Assembly (NCBI GenBank): GCA_037074705.1
Contig: CM073591.1
Location: 183,669,432-183,733,431, forward strand
Direction of reading: 5' to 3'
Source of the DNA: Zhengitettix transpicula
Taxonomy: Eukaryota; Arthropoda; Insecta; Orthoptera; Tetrigidae
DNA: 64,000 nucleotides
In this document: piece by piece, positions 24,057-36,399 of the stretch
Numbering within the stretch: the first letter of the stretch is position 1
How the letters are laid out: every line of letters begins with the position of its first letter
The notes under the pieces: model-generated
Databases searched by the model: none
What the model was told of the DNA's origin: nothing
What the model saw: only the letters and a program-made list of their open reading frames with translations
Translations under genes and position numbers: made by a program

Positions 24057-25071
24057 TGTAATGCCAATCAATTAGGCCATTAATTGTTTGGACTTAAAAT
24101 TTGAATTGTTTGAGAAATCCATTATAGCGGTCTGATCGAACAAAGCAACAATGAGAGAGCGAGCTCACTATGTTTTGTTGAAAAGTCAAAATGGCGTATG
24201 CGCGCTCAAACTCGAGAGAGAACTAGGAGTCAGTTCGCGGAAAAACATCGTGAGGAGCAGAACAAGTAATATAACTGTTAGTTGGTGGCGGGACATTTCA
24301 GAGGACGGAACAAATAATACTAGAGCAGAGACTAGCGGTCGTTAATGTATTATTAAACAAAGTTGTGAATTTAAGACAAAGTAAAAACAATCACGGAAGT
24401 ATTACATCGTAAATATCGCTAAGTAAAAGCAGTTTACGTCTACAACCAGCCAGGAAAGGAAGTCAGCAGTTTACGTCTATAGCCAGCCGGAATAGTAAAT
24501 TTGCAGTTTAAGTCCAAAGCGATAAAAGACTAACAAATCTACGAATCATAGGATTCGTATAAGGCGAGCAGACATCCGATAGCTGACATTCAGGAGGATC
24601 ATCCGAGTTCCTGTGAGTCTATCAATTTTGACGTCAATAGTGTAAAATCTGTGTGTTGACATTTTAGAGTCAGTGTAAAAGTTTGCAATAGTGTACTTCC
24701 GAAACCAAAAATAATACTGGTACCAGCTGGACTAATGTAAGTAACAAAACCAAACTAATGATTAATTGTAAACGTAATTAAAGGATAGGGTCAGATTTCG
24801 CTCTCTTTTAATTGTCAATCAAAGTTAATTTAATTTCTTTTTAATTTCTTTCTATCGACATATTGTTTAGGTAAATGTGACCTGTTGGTTAATAAGCTTT
24901 TAAAATCAATTTGTAGTGTTCATTATCAAACCCAGTGAAGGCCCTGAGAAATTAATATTTTAAATTGTAATTGTTTTTGAGTTAGAAGCCACAAAATGAA
25001 AATAAATAATTTTATGTATTAAATTTGATTAATTCTTTTATTTAATTAAACCCAAATTATTGTTTATTACA
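24057..25071 (+). mobile_element. TA-targeted element C (TGTAAT/ATTACA family)
   Basis: It runs from TGTAATGCC at 24,057 to TTGTTTATTACA at 25,071 (1,015 bp), with TA repeat on both sides. Blocks in order: GGTACCAGC...ATGTAAGTAAC (about 24,720-24,745), CAGATTTCGC (about 24,791), CCCAGTGAAGGCCCTGAGA (about 24,930-24,950). A short direct repeat CAGTTTACGTCTA occurs at about 24,430 and 24,468, with a third diverged CAGTTTAAGTCC near 24,501. The 64-codon frame at 24,151 has no counterpart in the other copies. Confidence 0.65.
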
Positions 25072-25092
25072 ATATATATATATATATATATA
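25072..25092. repeat. TA microsatellite
   Basis: About 20 bases of TA directly after the ATTACA end of element C. Confidence 0.9.
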
Positions 25093-25577
25093 GTAATGAT
25101 AAAAGTTAATGTTTATTTTCGTTCTATAAAAGTAACAAATTCACTCATGAAACAAATAAAAAATTAATACTATAAATAAAAAATACGTTTGGGCGCTAGC
25201 AGATGTAGTCTGTAAAGATTTATTACAGTAAATTGCTCCGTCATAAAGTTCATGAGCATCTAATTTCATCAGGATAAAGTTGACGGTTTTCAGTAGTTAT
25301 CCAGAAACAGACCTTTCCCTACAAATTCCAACTCTCTCTACTTCTCTCGTTTGCGGATCATATAGATTAACTCCTCTCCCAAACACGATGAAAAGAAAGG
25401 GAGGGTACATTTGGCTTCTTAGGGCAGTTATGGCTCACGTGCACAAATAATCAGTAGATGCCCTTTCTGCCAGCCATAGTTCTTGCCAATTTTTTTCGCC
25501 GTGACCCTCTGATGCCCGCGGTCAAAGAGTGGCCACGCGCTGCTTCCACAGCCGGAAGTTGTTCTCTACAATATGCA

Positions 25578-25634
<57 letters not shown>

Positions 25635-26330
25635 GTGTGTGTGAACTAAGTACAAAGAAGAAACTTTTTATTCTATTAATTTCATCCCCATTCAGATACA
25701 GTTTATAAGAATCAATTAAAGTTATTTAATTTCAAAATTTGACTTTCATAATTCATTAAATCTTTATATCATGAAGTTTCATTTTATTCACTAGTATAGT
25801 AACCATGTGGAATTAACACACATTTTCTTATTTTTAAATCAATCTTCAAGACATTTTCTGAGAAATTGTAAATATTTCACATGTGTGAAGCTCGAAGTAA
25901 CACGGTCATGTGTATTTCTAGGACGATGAGATTGAATAGCATCGCCTACAGTCGTAGTTAATCTTTGCCATAATAGGTACCATATCAGGCAGAGTTTCTT
26001 AAGGAGAAAGTAAATTACAGCTTGGAAGTGATGTACACAGAAAGTTGACCAATCAGGGACTTGAGTAACATTGTTTAGATCACAGATCACTGTAATCCTC
26101 TGCTATGCTCAAATCACGGCAGAAAGTGTGCAGACATGTGATGCTATAGGTATCATAGATCTTCCGTGTCGCTTTATTTTCTGTAATAACCAAAAATATT
26201 TTTGAAAACTTGATGGCGTTTCAAATTTGTTCATGAAAAGTTATCTGGAGAAATATGCGGAGAACATACATTCGATATAAGTGTACTTTTAAAACTTTAC
26301 TATTTTCTTGCAATATGCTATATAAATTCC
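25093..26330. other. Unassigned DNA with a TA microsatellite
   Basis: Contains a TA tract at 25,580-25,631 followed by CTGTGTGTGTG, but here no TGTAAT/ATTACA termini adjoin the tract. The rest has no recognised gene; short frames (25,839-26,090) show no motif. Confidence 0.4.
25580..25631. repeat. TA microsatellite without adjoining element
   Basis: 52 bases of AT dinucleotide. Unlike the arrays at 20.9, 24.0, 25.1 and 41.8 kb it is not bordered by element termini, so it is an example of an unoccupied array. Confidence 0.95.
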
Positions 26331-26334
26331 ATAA

Positions 26335-26625
26335 TATTGGAAGGGATATAAAGTGGGAATGCAATGCAGACGGGAGAAAAGTTAGCCAACGGTGAACTAC
26401 GATCCAACGGCTACAGTTTAGGGACCTTGCCCGCAATTTGCATAAATGTGACCTACGTAGCTCCAAGATAAACCTGAATCAGGTAGACTGGGCTTTCCGT
26501 ACTAGTCCCACGCTCTTACGATGACTGGAGTGGAGTGGAGCATTTGTGCCTCGCCAAGGTTTGGAGGCACTTTGCCGAATGTTCAAATGGTAACAATGAA
26601 CAACTATTACAGAGAGAGATTGGTA
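26335..26625 (-). mobile_element. RepA retroposon, old degraded copy
   Basis: The RepA block order can still be followed on the minus strand (ACTCCAGTCATCGTAAGAG, TCAGGTTTATCTTGGAGC, AACTGTAGCC..., GCCAACG), but with roughly one base in four changed and no tail left. It indicates that RepA activity spans a long time. Confidence 0.6.
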
Positions 26626-26792
26626 ACAAGCTGGCAGCTCCTGTAGGTCTACGTATACCAAAATCCTCCCCCCAAATTCATCTCATAAAAGTTTCTCCAC
26701 TAACACGTCGTAGCCCAGTAACTATGTCGAAAAAAAGACTTCCGAGAGCAAAAGTTCGGGTATTTTTTTTATAACTTGCAGTCACTAGTAAA

Positions 26793-27046
26793 TTCTCCCG
26801 GAAGGACGTGGGACAAGTACCCAATTCCGGACCTACCTGATGCAGGTTTTTCTAGGGTTTTCTCTGCATTAGTTTTAGGCGAATCCCGGGTAGAATCCTT
26901 ATACTATAACCCGGGGACCCTTGTTAACCCTTTGCTACATTTCTCTACCTTTCCGCAACCCCGCCCTTTCAATTCCCTTCCTATGCTATTAAAGGGGAGT
27001 GGCCACCATGTGGATTACCCTCATGTAGCCTCTTACCCTAAAAAAA
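26793..27046 (+). mobile_element. RepA retroposon, 5'-truncated copy
   Basis: It begins at CTCCCGGAAGGACGTGGG and ends CTTACCCT + A7. About the last 250 bp of the family. It is the first of three consecutive plus-strand copies between 26.8 and 28.0 kb. Confidence 0.9.
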
Positions 27047-27071
27047 TCTCCGTTCTCATCTCTCTGAATTA

Positions 27072-27489
27072 TTGAACTAAAGTTCCTAAATGCCGCGGTG
27101 TATGTTCTGGTGTCGCAGACCTTGGGAATACGGTAAGAGCTGTTCGGTATTCCCATTGGAACGGTCTGCCAGCTGTCTCCTAGACTGGTCGAGGCACGGT
27201 GAAGCGAATGCTTTGTCCCCACAGCAAACCCCTCTCCCGCAATCGTAAGTGGGTGGGACTAGTCCCAATGCCCGACCTACCTGATGCAGGTTTTCTAGTG
27301 TTTGTCCTGCATTACTTTTAGAGGAATGGAGGGTAGGATTCTTAAACTACAGCCCGGGGGACCCTAGTTAACCCTTGGCTACCTTCCTCTACCCATCAGC
27401 ATCCTCCCTTTCAAATCCGTTCCTATGCTATTAAAGGGGAGTTGCCACAACGTGGATTACCCTCATGTAGCATGTTACCCTAAAAAAAA
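27072..27489 (+). mobile_element. RepA retroposon, headless copy
   Basis: It starts at GAACTAAAGTTCC, lacks the GAGGCACCTCGGCCTG part (CCTAAATGCCGCGGTG instead), keeps all later blocks and ends GTTACCCT + A8. Moderately diverged. Confidence 0.9.
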
Positions 27490-27604
27490 TAGGTGTTGTT
27501 CTCTGTTCCCATTTTAATTTCACCGATGAATCGTTAAATGATGATTCGGTATTGTTTGGTGTAACAAATATAAAAATACTCTCTGTCATGCTTTTAAAAG
27601 AGAG

Positions 27605-28018
27605 TAAGGTTCCCACAAGCCGAGGTACCTCGGCCTGTTTTGAGAGGTGTATGTTCCGGGGTCACAAAGCTTGGGCATACGGTAACAGTTGTTCGCTGTT
27701 CCCATTGGAACAGTCGGATAGCTGCCTCCTAAACTGGTTGAGGTTAGGAGAAGGGAAAGCTGCGTCCCCACAGAAAACCCCTCTCCCACCATTGGAAGGC
27801 CGTGGGTGAAATACGAAATACCCGACCTACCTCATGCAGATTTTTCAAGGGTTTTTCCTGCATCACTTTTAGGCAAAGGCCGGATAGCTAACATTTGGCT
27901 ACCTTCCTCTACCTTTCCGCATGTCCGCTTTCAATCCGTTTCCTGTCCAATTGAAAGGGAGTTGCCACCACTTGGATTACCCTCATGTAGCCTGTTCCTA
28001 CCTCCCCCCCCCCCCCGA
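27605..28018 (+). mobile_element. RepA retroposon, diverged copy with C-run tail
   Basis: It starts at AAGGTTCCCACAAG. The segment between GCCGG and CATTTGGCTACC has lost the usual CCCGGGGGCCCTAG block. The end reads CCTGTTCCTACCTC followed by a C run instead of CCCTAAAA, so the 3' junction is rearranged or mutated. It inserts just after the 27,520-27,600 sequence that is paralogous to 2688-2880. Confidence 0.85.
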
Positions 28019-28784
28019 TAAAAAAGGAAGAATTTGTTGGCTACAAAATTTTGCACCGTATTTCGGTAATATCTAAACCTTGAAGCATTATATTGTAAAT
28101 TATGTTTAGTAATAAATTGTACAGCATTAAATTCTGCATAGAATGGTGAATTTGAGTACGAAATTTGGTCCCCTAAATCATGAGTTGAAAAGAGAATTAA
28201 ATTCTCTAAAAACCTTTATTCAACGACAAATTAGTTTACTGCAGACAATTTTGAAGATATCGGTACTAGAAATATGACAAACCGCATTCTTTTCGAAAAA
28301 TAAGTAAAATGTCGAATTTTTTTTATTTCTTTTGTCTAAGAAATTTCGTACTCGAGTACACCATTCGATGCAGAATTTAATTCTGTACGATTTATTACTA
28401 AACATTATTTCCAATATAATGTATCATTCTTTGGATATTAGTGAAAGTAGGATTTTAGGCCACAGAAACTTTTTCAAATTGGGAAACTTGGATTTTCACT
28501 ATGCCACAGCATATATATAAGTGGAAAAAAAAAAGATTCCCACATTCTTTTCGCGTAAAGAGGTATGTAGCTACTGTGCGTGAGAACTGCATAGATTTAC
28601 TTCTTAATTGAAACAGTATTCAAGACACTCCTTGGAAAATGTAAGTTTTTCACATGTCAAGCATGAACATAATCTTAGGATGCGCAAGAGGCTCTCGAGC
28701 CATAGAACGGCACAGGACTCGGGTTCTTATATAACAGTAACATAATCAACGTAGGACAATTATTTAAAGTAATCCAGTGAGATA
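28019..28784. other. AT-rich DNA without recognised gene
   Basis: Nothing recognised. The final 15 bases (28,770-28,784) are the left copy of the target duplication of the next element. Confidence 0.4.
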
Positions 28785-29107
28785 GAGAATGAACAATTTA
28801 GGTCTGTTGTTGAAAATTAATTATAGTAAAAATAGGCAAATAGAGACAGAAGGAATCAAAGAAAAACAAGAGACTAGAGCGACACAACTGCACAATTCGG
28901 TTGATAAAACTCCAAATTGAGTTTTCCCGTGCGATGTATCTAAGAAGCCTTTCAGTTATGTCAGCTGAATTGTGCAGTTGTGTCGCTCTAGACTTTTGTA
29001 TTTTTTAGGTTTCTTAGCACCTTATTGAAGGAACAACATTCCAGAAGCGTTGAGTGGTATTTCTATCATCACTTCTTTTGTCTGTATTTGGCTATTTTCC
29101 TCATTAT
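28785..29107. mobile_element. PLE-derived inverted pair with 15-bp target duplication
   Basis: The identical 15-mer TAATCCAGTGAGATA lies at 28,770-28,784 and 29,108-29,122, so the 323 bp between arrived as one insertion. Inside are two PLE 3' ends facing each other. The arms share CTAGAGCGACACAACTGCAC (about 28,874) and its complement (about 28,970-28,989). The right half goes on through a decayed hammerhead-like CACCTTATTGAAGG...CCAGAAGCGTTG (29,018-29,053) to GGTATTTCTATCATCACTT and TTTGGCTATTTT. The left half has the same tail but lacks the ~60 bp hammerhead section. Non-coding. Confidence 0.82.
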
Positions 29108-29122
29108 TAATCCAGTGAGATA

Positions 29123-29959
29123 TCTAAGTAAAAAATGGCACTTCTACCCCTTTCTTTAAAAACGTACAAAGTATTTTCAGTGTACTTTCCGCAAAACATG
29201 AATCCGAAGCGCTGTAGGACCCAAGTCATAAATTAAAACGTTGTTCCAAGGCCTTTATTACTCCCAGCGATAAGAAACTATCTCTCATATATACTGCATC
29301 GAACCAGATTTGATCAATGGCCATGAAAAGATTGCATATGTGAATGATATACGTCAATGTAATCGATTTTTCTCCTCGCGTGGCGGTCATTCTTCCGTAA
29401 ACAAGGCACACGCTTATCATGAAGTGCAAGGAATTTTTGTGCTAGTCATAATAACCAAAATATTTCTAGATATGGACACACCGTTCATAAATTGAGTATT
29501 TTTTACTCAATGACGTCTTATGGCCTCGTAAAGTTCGCAACTGTTCCTGAAATATTTAAGTGGTAAAACCGTGTCACATTAATCTAGCAAGAATTACAAA
29601 CCAACTTCTAACGAATTCTTCAAAAGTTATAATATATTTTCAGGAAATTTAAAAGTTTTTATTTCTTTGACGTCAATGGAGAATTTCACAATTACGTGAT
29701 TATAACTTGATGATATCTAAGTCTTAGTCTGCAATCAAACAAGGATGATTATATATAATAGTCTCCTCTGAATGTAAAGAAAATCAACTACTGTAGATTT
29801 GCAGATAACTGTCAATAAAATTTTATTTTTATTCTACTCAGTAACTGCGTTCCTTGTTAGTTGGCTGTGTCGTATAGTTAAAACTAGCTGCGTTGTCCAC
29901 TGTTCTTAACGTTAGGTGCAAATATTTATCCAAAATACATGATACTGATAGGAAAGGGT
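29123..29959. other. AT-rich DNA without recognised gene
   Basis: Nothing recognised; overlapping 60-67 codon frames at 29,226-29,495 on both strands have no motif. Confidence 0.4.
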
Positions 29960-30355
29960 CTCGGTCTTACATAGAACTCACTTGTTGGATGCCCCTCGTT
30001 GTATAATTATACTTAACGACATTTATAACCCCGGATTTAACTCCAATCTCTTTTTTTGCGTTATTTTTATGTATCGCCACCCCCCCCCCCTAAATGTGCT
30101 CCCCTCGAATCCTGAAAGGGTTTGAAACTATACGCAAAAATATATTGAGAAACACTATCAATCTCATTGACCCTGAGAAATATTGATTCAACCTTTTTAG
30201 CGTGTTTGAAAATTTCCACTCCCGTCCATCCCTGCCCCTGGGGATGGTAGACGTGTCTTCCCTCCACGTTTGTTTCCGGTTCGCAAGGAACTTGTGTACG
30301 AAATTTGGTCAAATACATACACACGAACAAACACACTATTTGATTAATTATAAGA
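29960..30355 (-). mobile_element. Helitron-like repeat fragment
   Basis: It has the family blocks in the plus-strand order 'gatttaactccaatctc', C-run, 'gaaagggtttgaaactata', 'tgtttgaaaatttccactcc', 'gacgtgtcttccctcc', 'gtacgaaatttggt', 'acgaacaaacacac'. It abuts the terminus of the next copy at 30,356, so the later copy probably inserted at its edge. Confidence 0.45.
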
Positions 30356-33064
30356 CTAGGTAGGTGGTCGTCGTTTCCCGGGTATTTATTTATATTAGCC
30401 CGAAAAGTATTTAGCTCTACATATAACCTATTTATGGAGACGGACGAAATACTAATTAAGTCAGAACCCTCCCCCCCATCCCCTCTCCCCGTGCGTTTAG
30501 AGAAGCATAAATACTGCCGAAACCAAATTCAAAAAACTCATCTTTGTTCCTTAAGAGCACAGAAAATACCCCCGGTACCTTGAGAGTCTAAAAATTGTTC
30601 TTGGTACCTTAAGATACATAAAAATATATTCCGTACCCTAAGTACAGTAACAAATACAGTCACTATCTTAAGAGAGTTAATAATTGTTCAAGTACCTTAA
30701 ACGTGTCAGAAGTACTCCTGGTACCATTGACGGTAAAAAATACGCGCGTTACTTTAAGGGAACACATAATTACTTTTTTCTGTATTTTTTCTTATTATTA
30801 ATGTTCAAAAATACTAATAATACCTGTAACCAAAATGAATGTAAAAAGCGAGTTAAAACTACAGTTCAGGTGGGTTAACATAATATAAAATACTCACGAT
30901 ACTTTAAAAAGGATAAAATACTTCCCTCACGTTAAGAGAGTGAAGAATAAGGAAGTACCTCACTAGCTCAGAAAAATATTTATCATTTATAAATATTTAT
31001 TAGTTTAAAAGGAACATGCATACTAAATTTGGTTGAAATCTACGTGTATAACATTTTACGGGGAACTTTGTTCTCCCCTTCCATCCCCCCTCCTAGAGTT
31101 GAAGTACAACTTAACTGGCAAGTTGAATGTCATAATTAAACTCAGCGAAATACATAACACCGGATTCGACTCCAATCTCTATTGTTTTCGTGGTATTTTT
31201 TATAACACCTCTCCAAGAAGGGTTCTCAGCTCCCATGCGGAAAGGGGTTGAAATTATATATGAACAACTTCGGGGCAAACACTATCTATTTCATTGAGAG
31301 CGAAAAGTAATTATATGACACAAATATCGTCCGTTTGTGCATATTTTATAATTTCCACCTCTTATTATTAATGTTCAAAAATACTAATAATACCTGTAAC
31401 CAAAATGAATGTAAAAAGCGAGTTAAAACTACAGTTCAGGTGGGTTAACATAATATAAAATACTCACGATACTTTAAAAAGGATAAAATACTTCCCTCAC
31501 GTTAAGAGAGTGAAGAATAAGGAAGTACCTCACTAGCTCAGAAAAATATTTATCATTTATAAATATTTATTAGTTTAAAAGGAACATGCATACTAAATTT
31601 GGTTGAAATCTACGTGTATAACATTTTACGGGGAACTTTGTTCTCCCCTTCCATCCCCCCTCCTAGAGTTGAAGTACAACTTAACTGGCAAGTTGAATGT
31701 CATAATTAAACTCAGCGAAATACATAACACCGGATTCGACTCCAATCTCTATTGTTTTCGTGGTATTTTTTATAACACCTCTCCAAGAAGGGTTCTCAGC
31801 TCCCATGCGGAAAGGGGTTGAAATTATATATGAACAACTTCGGGGCAAACACTATCTATTTCATTGAGAGCGAAAAGTAATTATATGACACAAATATCGT
31901 CCGTTTGTGCATATTTTATAATTTCCACCTCCGCCCACCCCGAGATGTACAGTGTTTTTGTCTGTCAAGTATACTCCCAATTCCTTAGGTTGGTAAAAGA
32001 AACTCCCAGTACCTTTATAGAGTCGAGTACTCCAGATAACTGAATGGAGTAAAAATACTGTTTGGTGGATTATGTCATCACCTGTTGGCAGCATTGCTCT
32101 GTCTTTACAATAATAAACAGCTCGCTTTGGCATGCTTTCTTTATGGTGTAATTTATAGAAATTTATGATTAGTAGCTCAGAAATTGTACACTTATAACGT
32201 TCTTCTCAAACAAGGAATATAAATTAGAAGATTTAGTATCACTCGGAAACAATTTAATGATACCAATTTCTATTATCCCAACCTCAACATTTTGTTAAAC
32301 GTAACAGATTATACACATTTCTTTTTTTATATCGAAACCAATTTAGAGAAATACGTTCATAAAGTAAATTAATAATACTTTAAATTGAATCTAAATGTTC
32401 CTGGTTCCTCACATACTTTAGACCGATCGTTCATGAATTTAACTTTTATAATTACATTGAATTTTATTGCATTAATTCCGACAAACATACTTCCTAATTT
32501 ATTTATAGAATAGAACACTTAATTATAATACTTGAATATTGCAGAGTATTATTGTCATTAAGTATTCAGATATTACGAAAGATTAAATTGATGAGATTTA
32601 CATATACAATGTAAACAAATGGTGGCCATATTGGAGTCACTAAATATGGCGACGAAAATTAACTTTACAACTGATTTTCCTCAAGGATCGGTTTTTTTAC
32701 TTCCATTCGATGGAATGTTGCTGAATATAAATAAACTTTTTATTCAATCAAAATATTTCTGCTCTACTTAATTACGAAAAAATGAAGTATTTTTTATGGA
32801 GCAGGAAGGTCTCTTTTCTCATGCCCGCCAACGTGTGACATGACGTCACGGTCTCATGGATCGCAGTAGTTTAACAAAATTATCTCATTTTTAAATTATA
32901 ATTCTTTCAACCCTTATTAAATGGATTTCTCACCCCCACAGTACTGATTTTCGTGTTTTTAAGAATACGTGTACCAAGTTTTGTTGCAATCAGTCCACGC
33001 GTTAATATTTCTATAGAGATTAACATACAAACAAACATACGTACGTCCGTTTCTACTATATAGA
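30356..33064 (-). mobile_element. Helitron-like element, possibly complete, with tandem duplication
   Basis: Left edge: A followed by CTAG (30,356-30,359), then GTCGTTTCCCGGG, the decayed 3' hairpin in reverse complement. Right edge: TTCTACTATATAGA ending at 33,064 and followed by T. On the minus strand this is A|TCTATATAGTAGAA, a typical Helitron 5' start (TC next to A). Between them lie minisatellite units (30,550-30,770), the 570-bp duplication (30,791-31,930) and the 'caatcagtccacgcg...acaaacaaacatacgtacg' block (32,985-33,045). The AT-rich part 32,130-32,880 does not match the other copies, so the two ends may belong to two elements. No helicase is encoded. Confidence 0.42.
30791..31930. 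repeat. Perfect 570-bp tandem duplication
   Basis: Unit 1 is 30,791-31,360 and unit 2 is 31,361-31,930. I see no difference between them along the whole length, and the same 72-codon frame starts at 31,033 and 31,603. The junction has at most 1 bp of microhomology. In a decayed repeat, absence of any substitution points to a very recent event or an assembly artefact. Confidence 0.92.
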
Positions 33065-36000
33065 TTAGATTTTTGTTATTTTTGGCTCTCAGGCACAAAT
33101 GTTTTTTCGCCTACTGTTGTCAGAAAAGATTCCGGTTAATTACTACAAGCCCATGAAATTATTAGTGAAATGAGCGGTTAAATTTGTCAAATGACAGATG
33201 AAAATATAAAACTTTAATAGAAAATGTAATGCAATGGTTGCTTTCCCAAAATACTTTTTATATAGGCTGTAAAATTAGTTAGTAGTAATCATCATACACC
33301 GTAAAAACGTAATATTAAATCAATTTCAAATATTTATTACTAAATTGTTAAATCCTGCTTCGAACAAATAAGAAACTGGAAATAATTGTTTGATCATATG
33401 GATTAAATTGACGTTTTCGGTGAATAACTTTACAGTTCCTGTATTTTGCAGAACCATTGTTTATAAATATATTTTATCTTCCAAATGGCCCCTACAGTTA
33501 AATTCATTGCATATATGAAAGCTACATGGCGTTAGTGTTTAGGTGCATGGATCTGGATCTTACTACCCTGTGTAAATCTATATTATAGTGACAAATATTA
33601 AAAAAGAAAATTTATCTGCAAACCCTTGGTTCCGTTGGGTCTCGAAGGTACCTTCTTAGTCTTATAGGTCCTGAATATATTTGTAAACTTTATCTGCCTC
33701 ATTATCTACTTTCAGGCGATTTTTATACTTTAAACATACCTGTTTTACTTGAATTCAACAAAATTTTTCAATTATAAAAGGATTCCTGTACTAAGTGAAT
33801 TTCGTAAAATATATTAAATCAAATTTAAAATAATTAATGCTCTCAAAAAATATTTTGTATTAGAAATGTACCGACTAAATGAGATAGTGCAATGATTGCA
33901 CAATGTGGACTATAGCCTGTTGATAAAAAACAGTTTCTATCACGCTTTGAGAAGAAGCTTGAAAGATATACTCTATCACATTAAAGTGAGCCGCAAATTT
34001 GCCAAATAAATGTATGTTTTAACACAACTACCAGTGTCAAGGTAGCCCTACATTATTCGAAAAAAATCTTTGGTTTAATTGTCTTTCATTCTTGACACGG
34101 TGACTCTTTAGCAATGTTGAGACTGAAGTGATGCTCAAAATTATTTAGTAATTATAAAATATGTTGTCCAAAGTTTTTCGAAGAATAAAAGGTTGTTTTT
34201 TTTAATTGAATTTCAATGTATTAATATTTTTCATATTAAAAATAGTTCACACAACTGAGTACAAAATATGAATATTTTTTAGATTATTGTCGTTATGATA
34301 TTGTGATAGTTTTAAAATATTTTATTACTGTTTTTGCGTATAATTGTTAATTTATGTAATTTCTCCGTTGAAGAAAGTACAAATTTGTCTGTTTTTTAAA
34401 TTTATTTTTCTTAAATGTGACTGGTCAGAAAATACTTGTTTTACACATAAAAAATCGTATATATTTTTTAATAGTAGAAAATACAGTTAGGATACATTGA
34501 GTTCAACGTTATGTATTTTTCTGAATGTGTAACTTGTTTCTCCGTAATTAATTACATTTTAGAAGTTAACATAGCTCTTTTATTAACGTAATAACGTGAT
34601 TCAGACATTAATATTTCCTTAATATGTCGTTTTGATACCGTATATCTTGAAAGGAAAGCTTCAGTGTTTGAAGGAGCTTATTCCATAATTTATAGCGAAA
34701 ACTAATTTTTTAAGTAAAATAAAACCATAGTCACGTTTAAGCTGGAATATAACAAAAACTAACAGTTTGAAAAATAGATTTAGACATGAATTCGTCACGT
34801 ATTCACACTTTTTCATTGATGACAGTCGCGGCTAAATGAGAGAGGTTTATATGAAACTGAGACCATTCAGTAGCCTGCACCTAGTGAACAATTCAGACCC
34901 AACAGTCGAGCGGAAACTTGAGAAACACGTTGATTTTACTTCGTAAAATTATGTATCTGAACGAAATTATTCTTTGCATTCATGATTTCGCACGCATAGT
35001 TAATTCAACTCGGAAAGTAGCTTTTTATTTGTACCCAAAGCTACCCCTTTCATAGGATGTACAGTCTGGAAGTAGGAAGAAACGTGAAGCCTGACAACGT
35101 AATGATTATCCATGTATAAATAGAAATTCATTTTATAAAATGGTATATTAATCGTTTTATAGATTGAATTTCTTGTTATTTAAATTCAACAGAGATAGGT
35201 AACAGAAAAAAAAAGAAAGGAACATTATTATGAACCTTTATTATAGCCGTAGTATCGAGAAAATGGTTTTAAAGCAATAGTATTGGCGAATAATTAGACA
35301 TATTTTCTTATCAAGCAAGTTTAATTGCGTCAATGAAAATATATTAACAGCCCTCATAAAATATAAAAATTGAGATTAGTAATTTATAACACAGAAACGT
35401 GTAATAAATAAAATTAGAAAATTATTAGTTGGAGCCTTGGCCATCTAGCCAAAACTACAAATGTCATAATATTTTCTGCTTCAGATCTTTACGACTACTG
35501 CTTGATTTTTTCTTGCTGACCGGCCATAAATTGGTTTTCAATGAAAGTCTCGCGTGCAATTCAGTAAATAAGTATTTATTTGTATTCCACGGAAGCCATT
35601 TCTCTTTGCCAACACTCTGTAGTTTCCCAAATACAGTTTGGTGACTATTTCTTCATTACTGGCGAGCCGAAGCAAAGTGGTTGCCTGTTGTGAAAGAAAA
35701 AATCTAGGAGTGAATTTCGCAGATGTTAATTCTGGAACCGTATGCTTAGCCATACTTAATTCATTATTCTGAATAATTATTACTTGAGAAGCATTGTATA
35801 AGCAAATAAGTATTTAACATTTACCACCCCCACCGATGTTGATTAACACGAAACGTATGTAATCTCAGGTATTTATTCCATCGTCATTCTTAATATTTCA
35901 ATGAAATTGGATACTATCCAACGTTTGCGCCGGGATTTCCCTGCTCTTCACCAGTTAACTGAGTTGTCTTCTTATCCGTTGGGTCAAGGTCGCATGTGTC

Positions 36001-36399
36001 CAGTATCTGGAATTTTAAAATTGCGCGGAACCCTTGTGAACACGTCGCATATTTGGGTTCTTGAGGAATATCTTCAATTGCCTAGAATAAAGTTCGCATT
36101 AAAGTGAAATTGTCAACGACAGAGACCTTTGTTTAACTACAAAACGCTTGTAAAATCTTGCGAATACAAACAGGGGTATTAGTACGGTATACAAAAGCCT
36201 TAAATAATTGCAGTTTTCGGAACGGAACTGGCACTTATAATGAAACTGATAGAAAAACTTGTAGTCACGAGTCGGAGTAACTTTTAATTGAGAGATTTAT
36301 TTTAATTTTAATTTTAAAAACTAACGTATATATTGTGGTAATTAAAAATATGTATTATTTAATAAACAAAATTTTACGATTTTCATTAAGGATTGTACA
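33065..36399. other. AT-rich DNA without recognised gene
   Basis: No repeat shared with the window and no frame with motifs. The two opposed 71-codon frames at 35,429-35,753 overlap antiparallel and have no recognisable domain. Confidence 0.45.

Noticed and set aside
24151..24345. 64-codon frame starting MRERAHYVLL in element C
   Set aside because: Not present in the sister copies, so not a conserved product of the element.
31033..31821. Two identical 72-codon frames
   Set aside because: They are the same frame copied by the 570-bp duplication in a non-coding repeat, not a gene pair.
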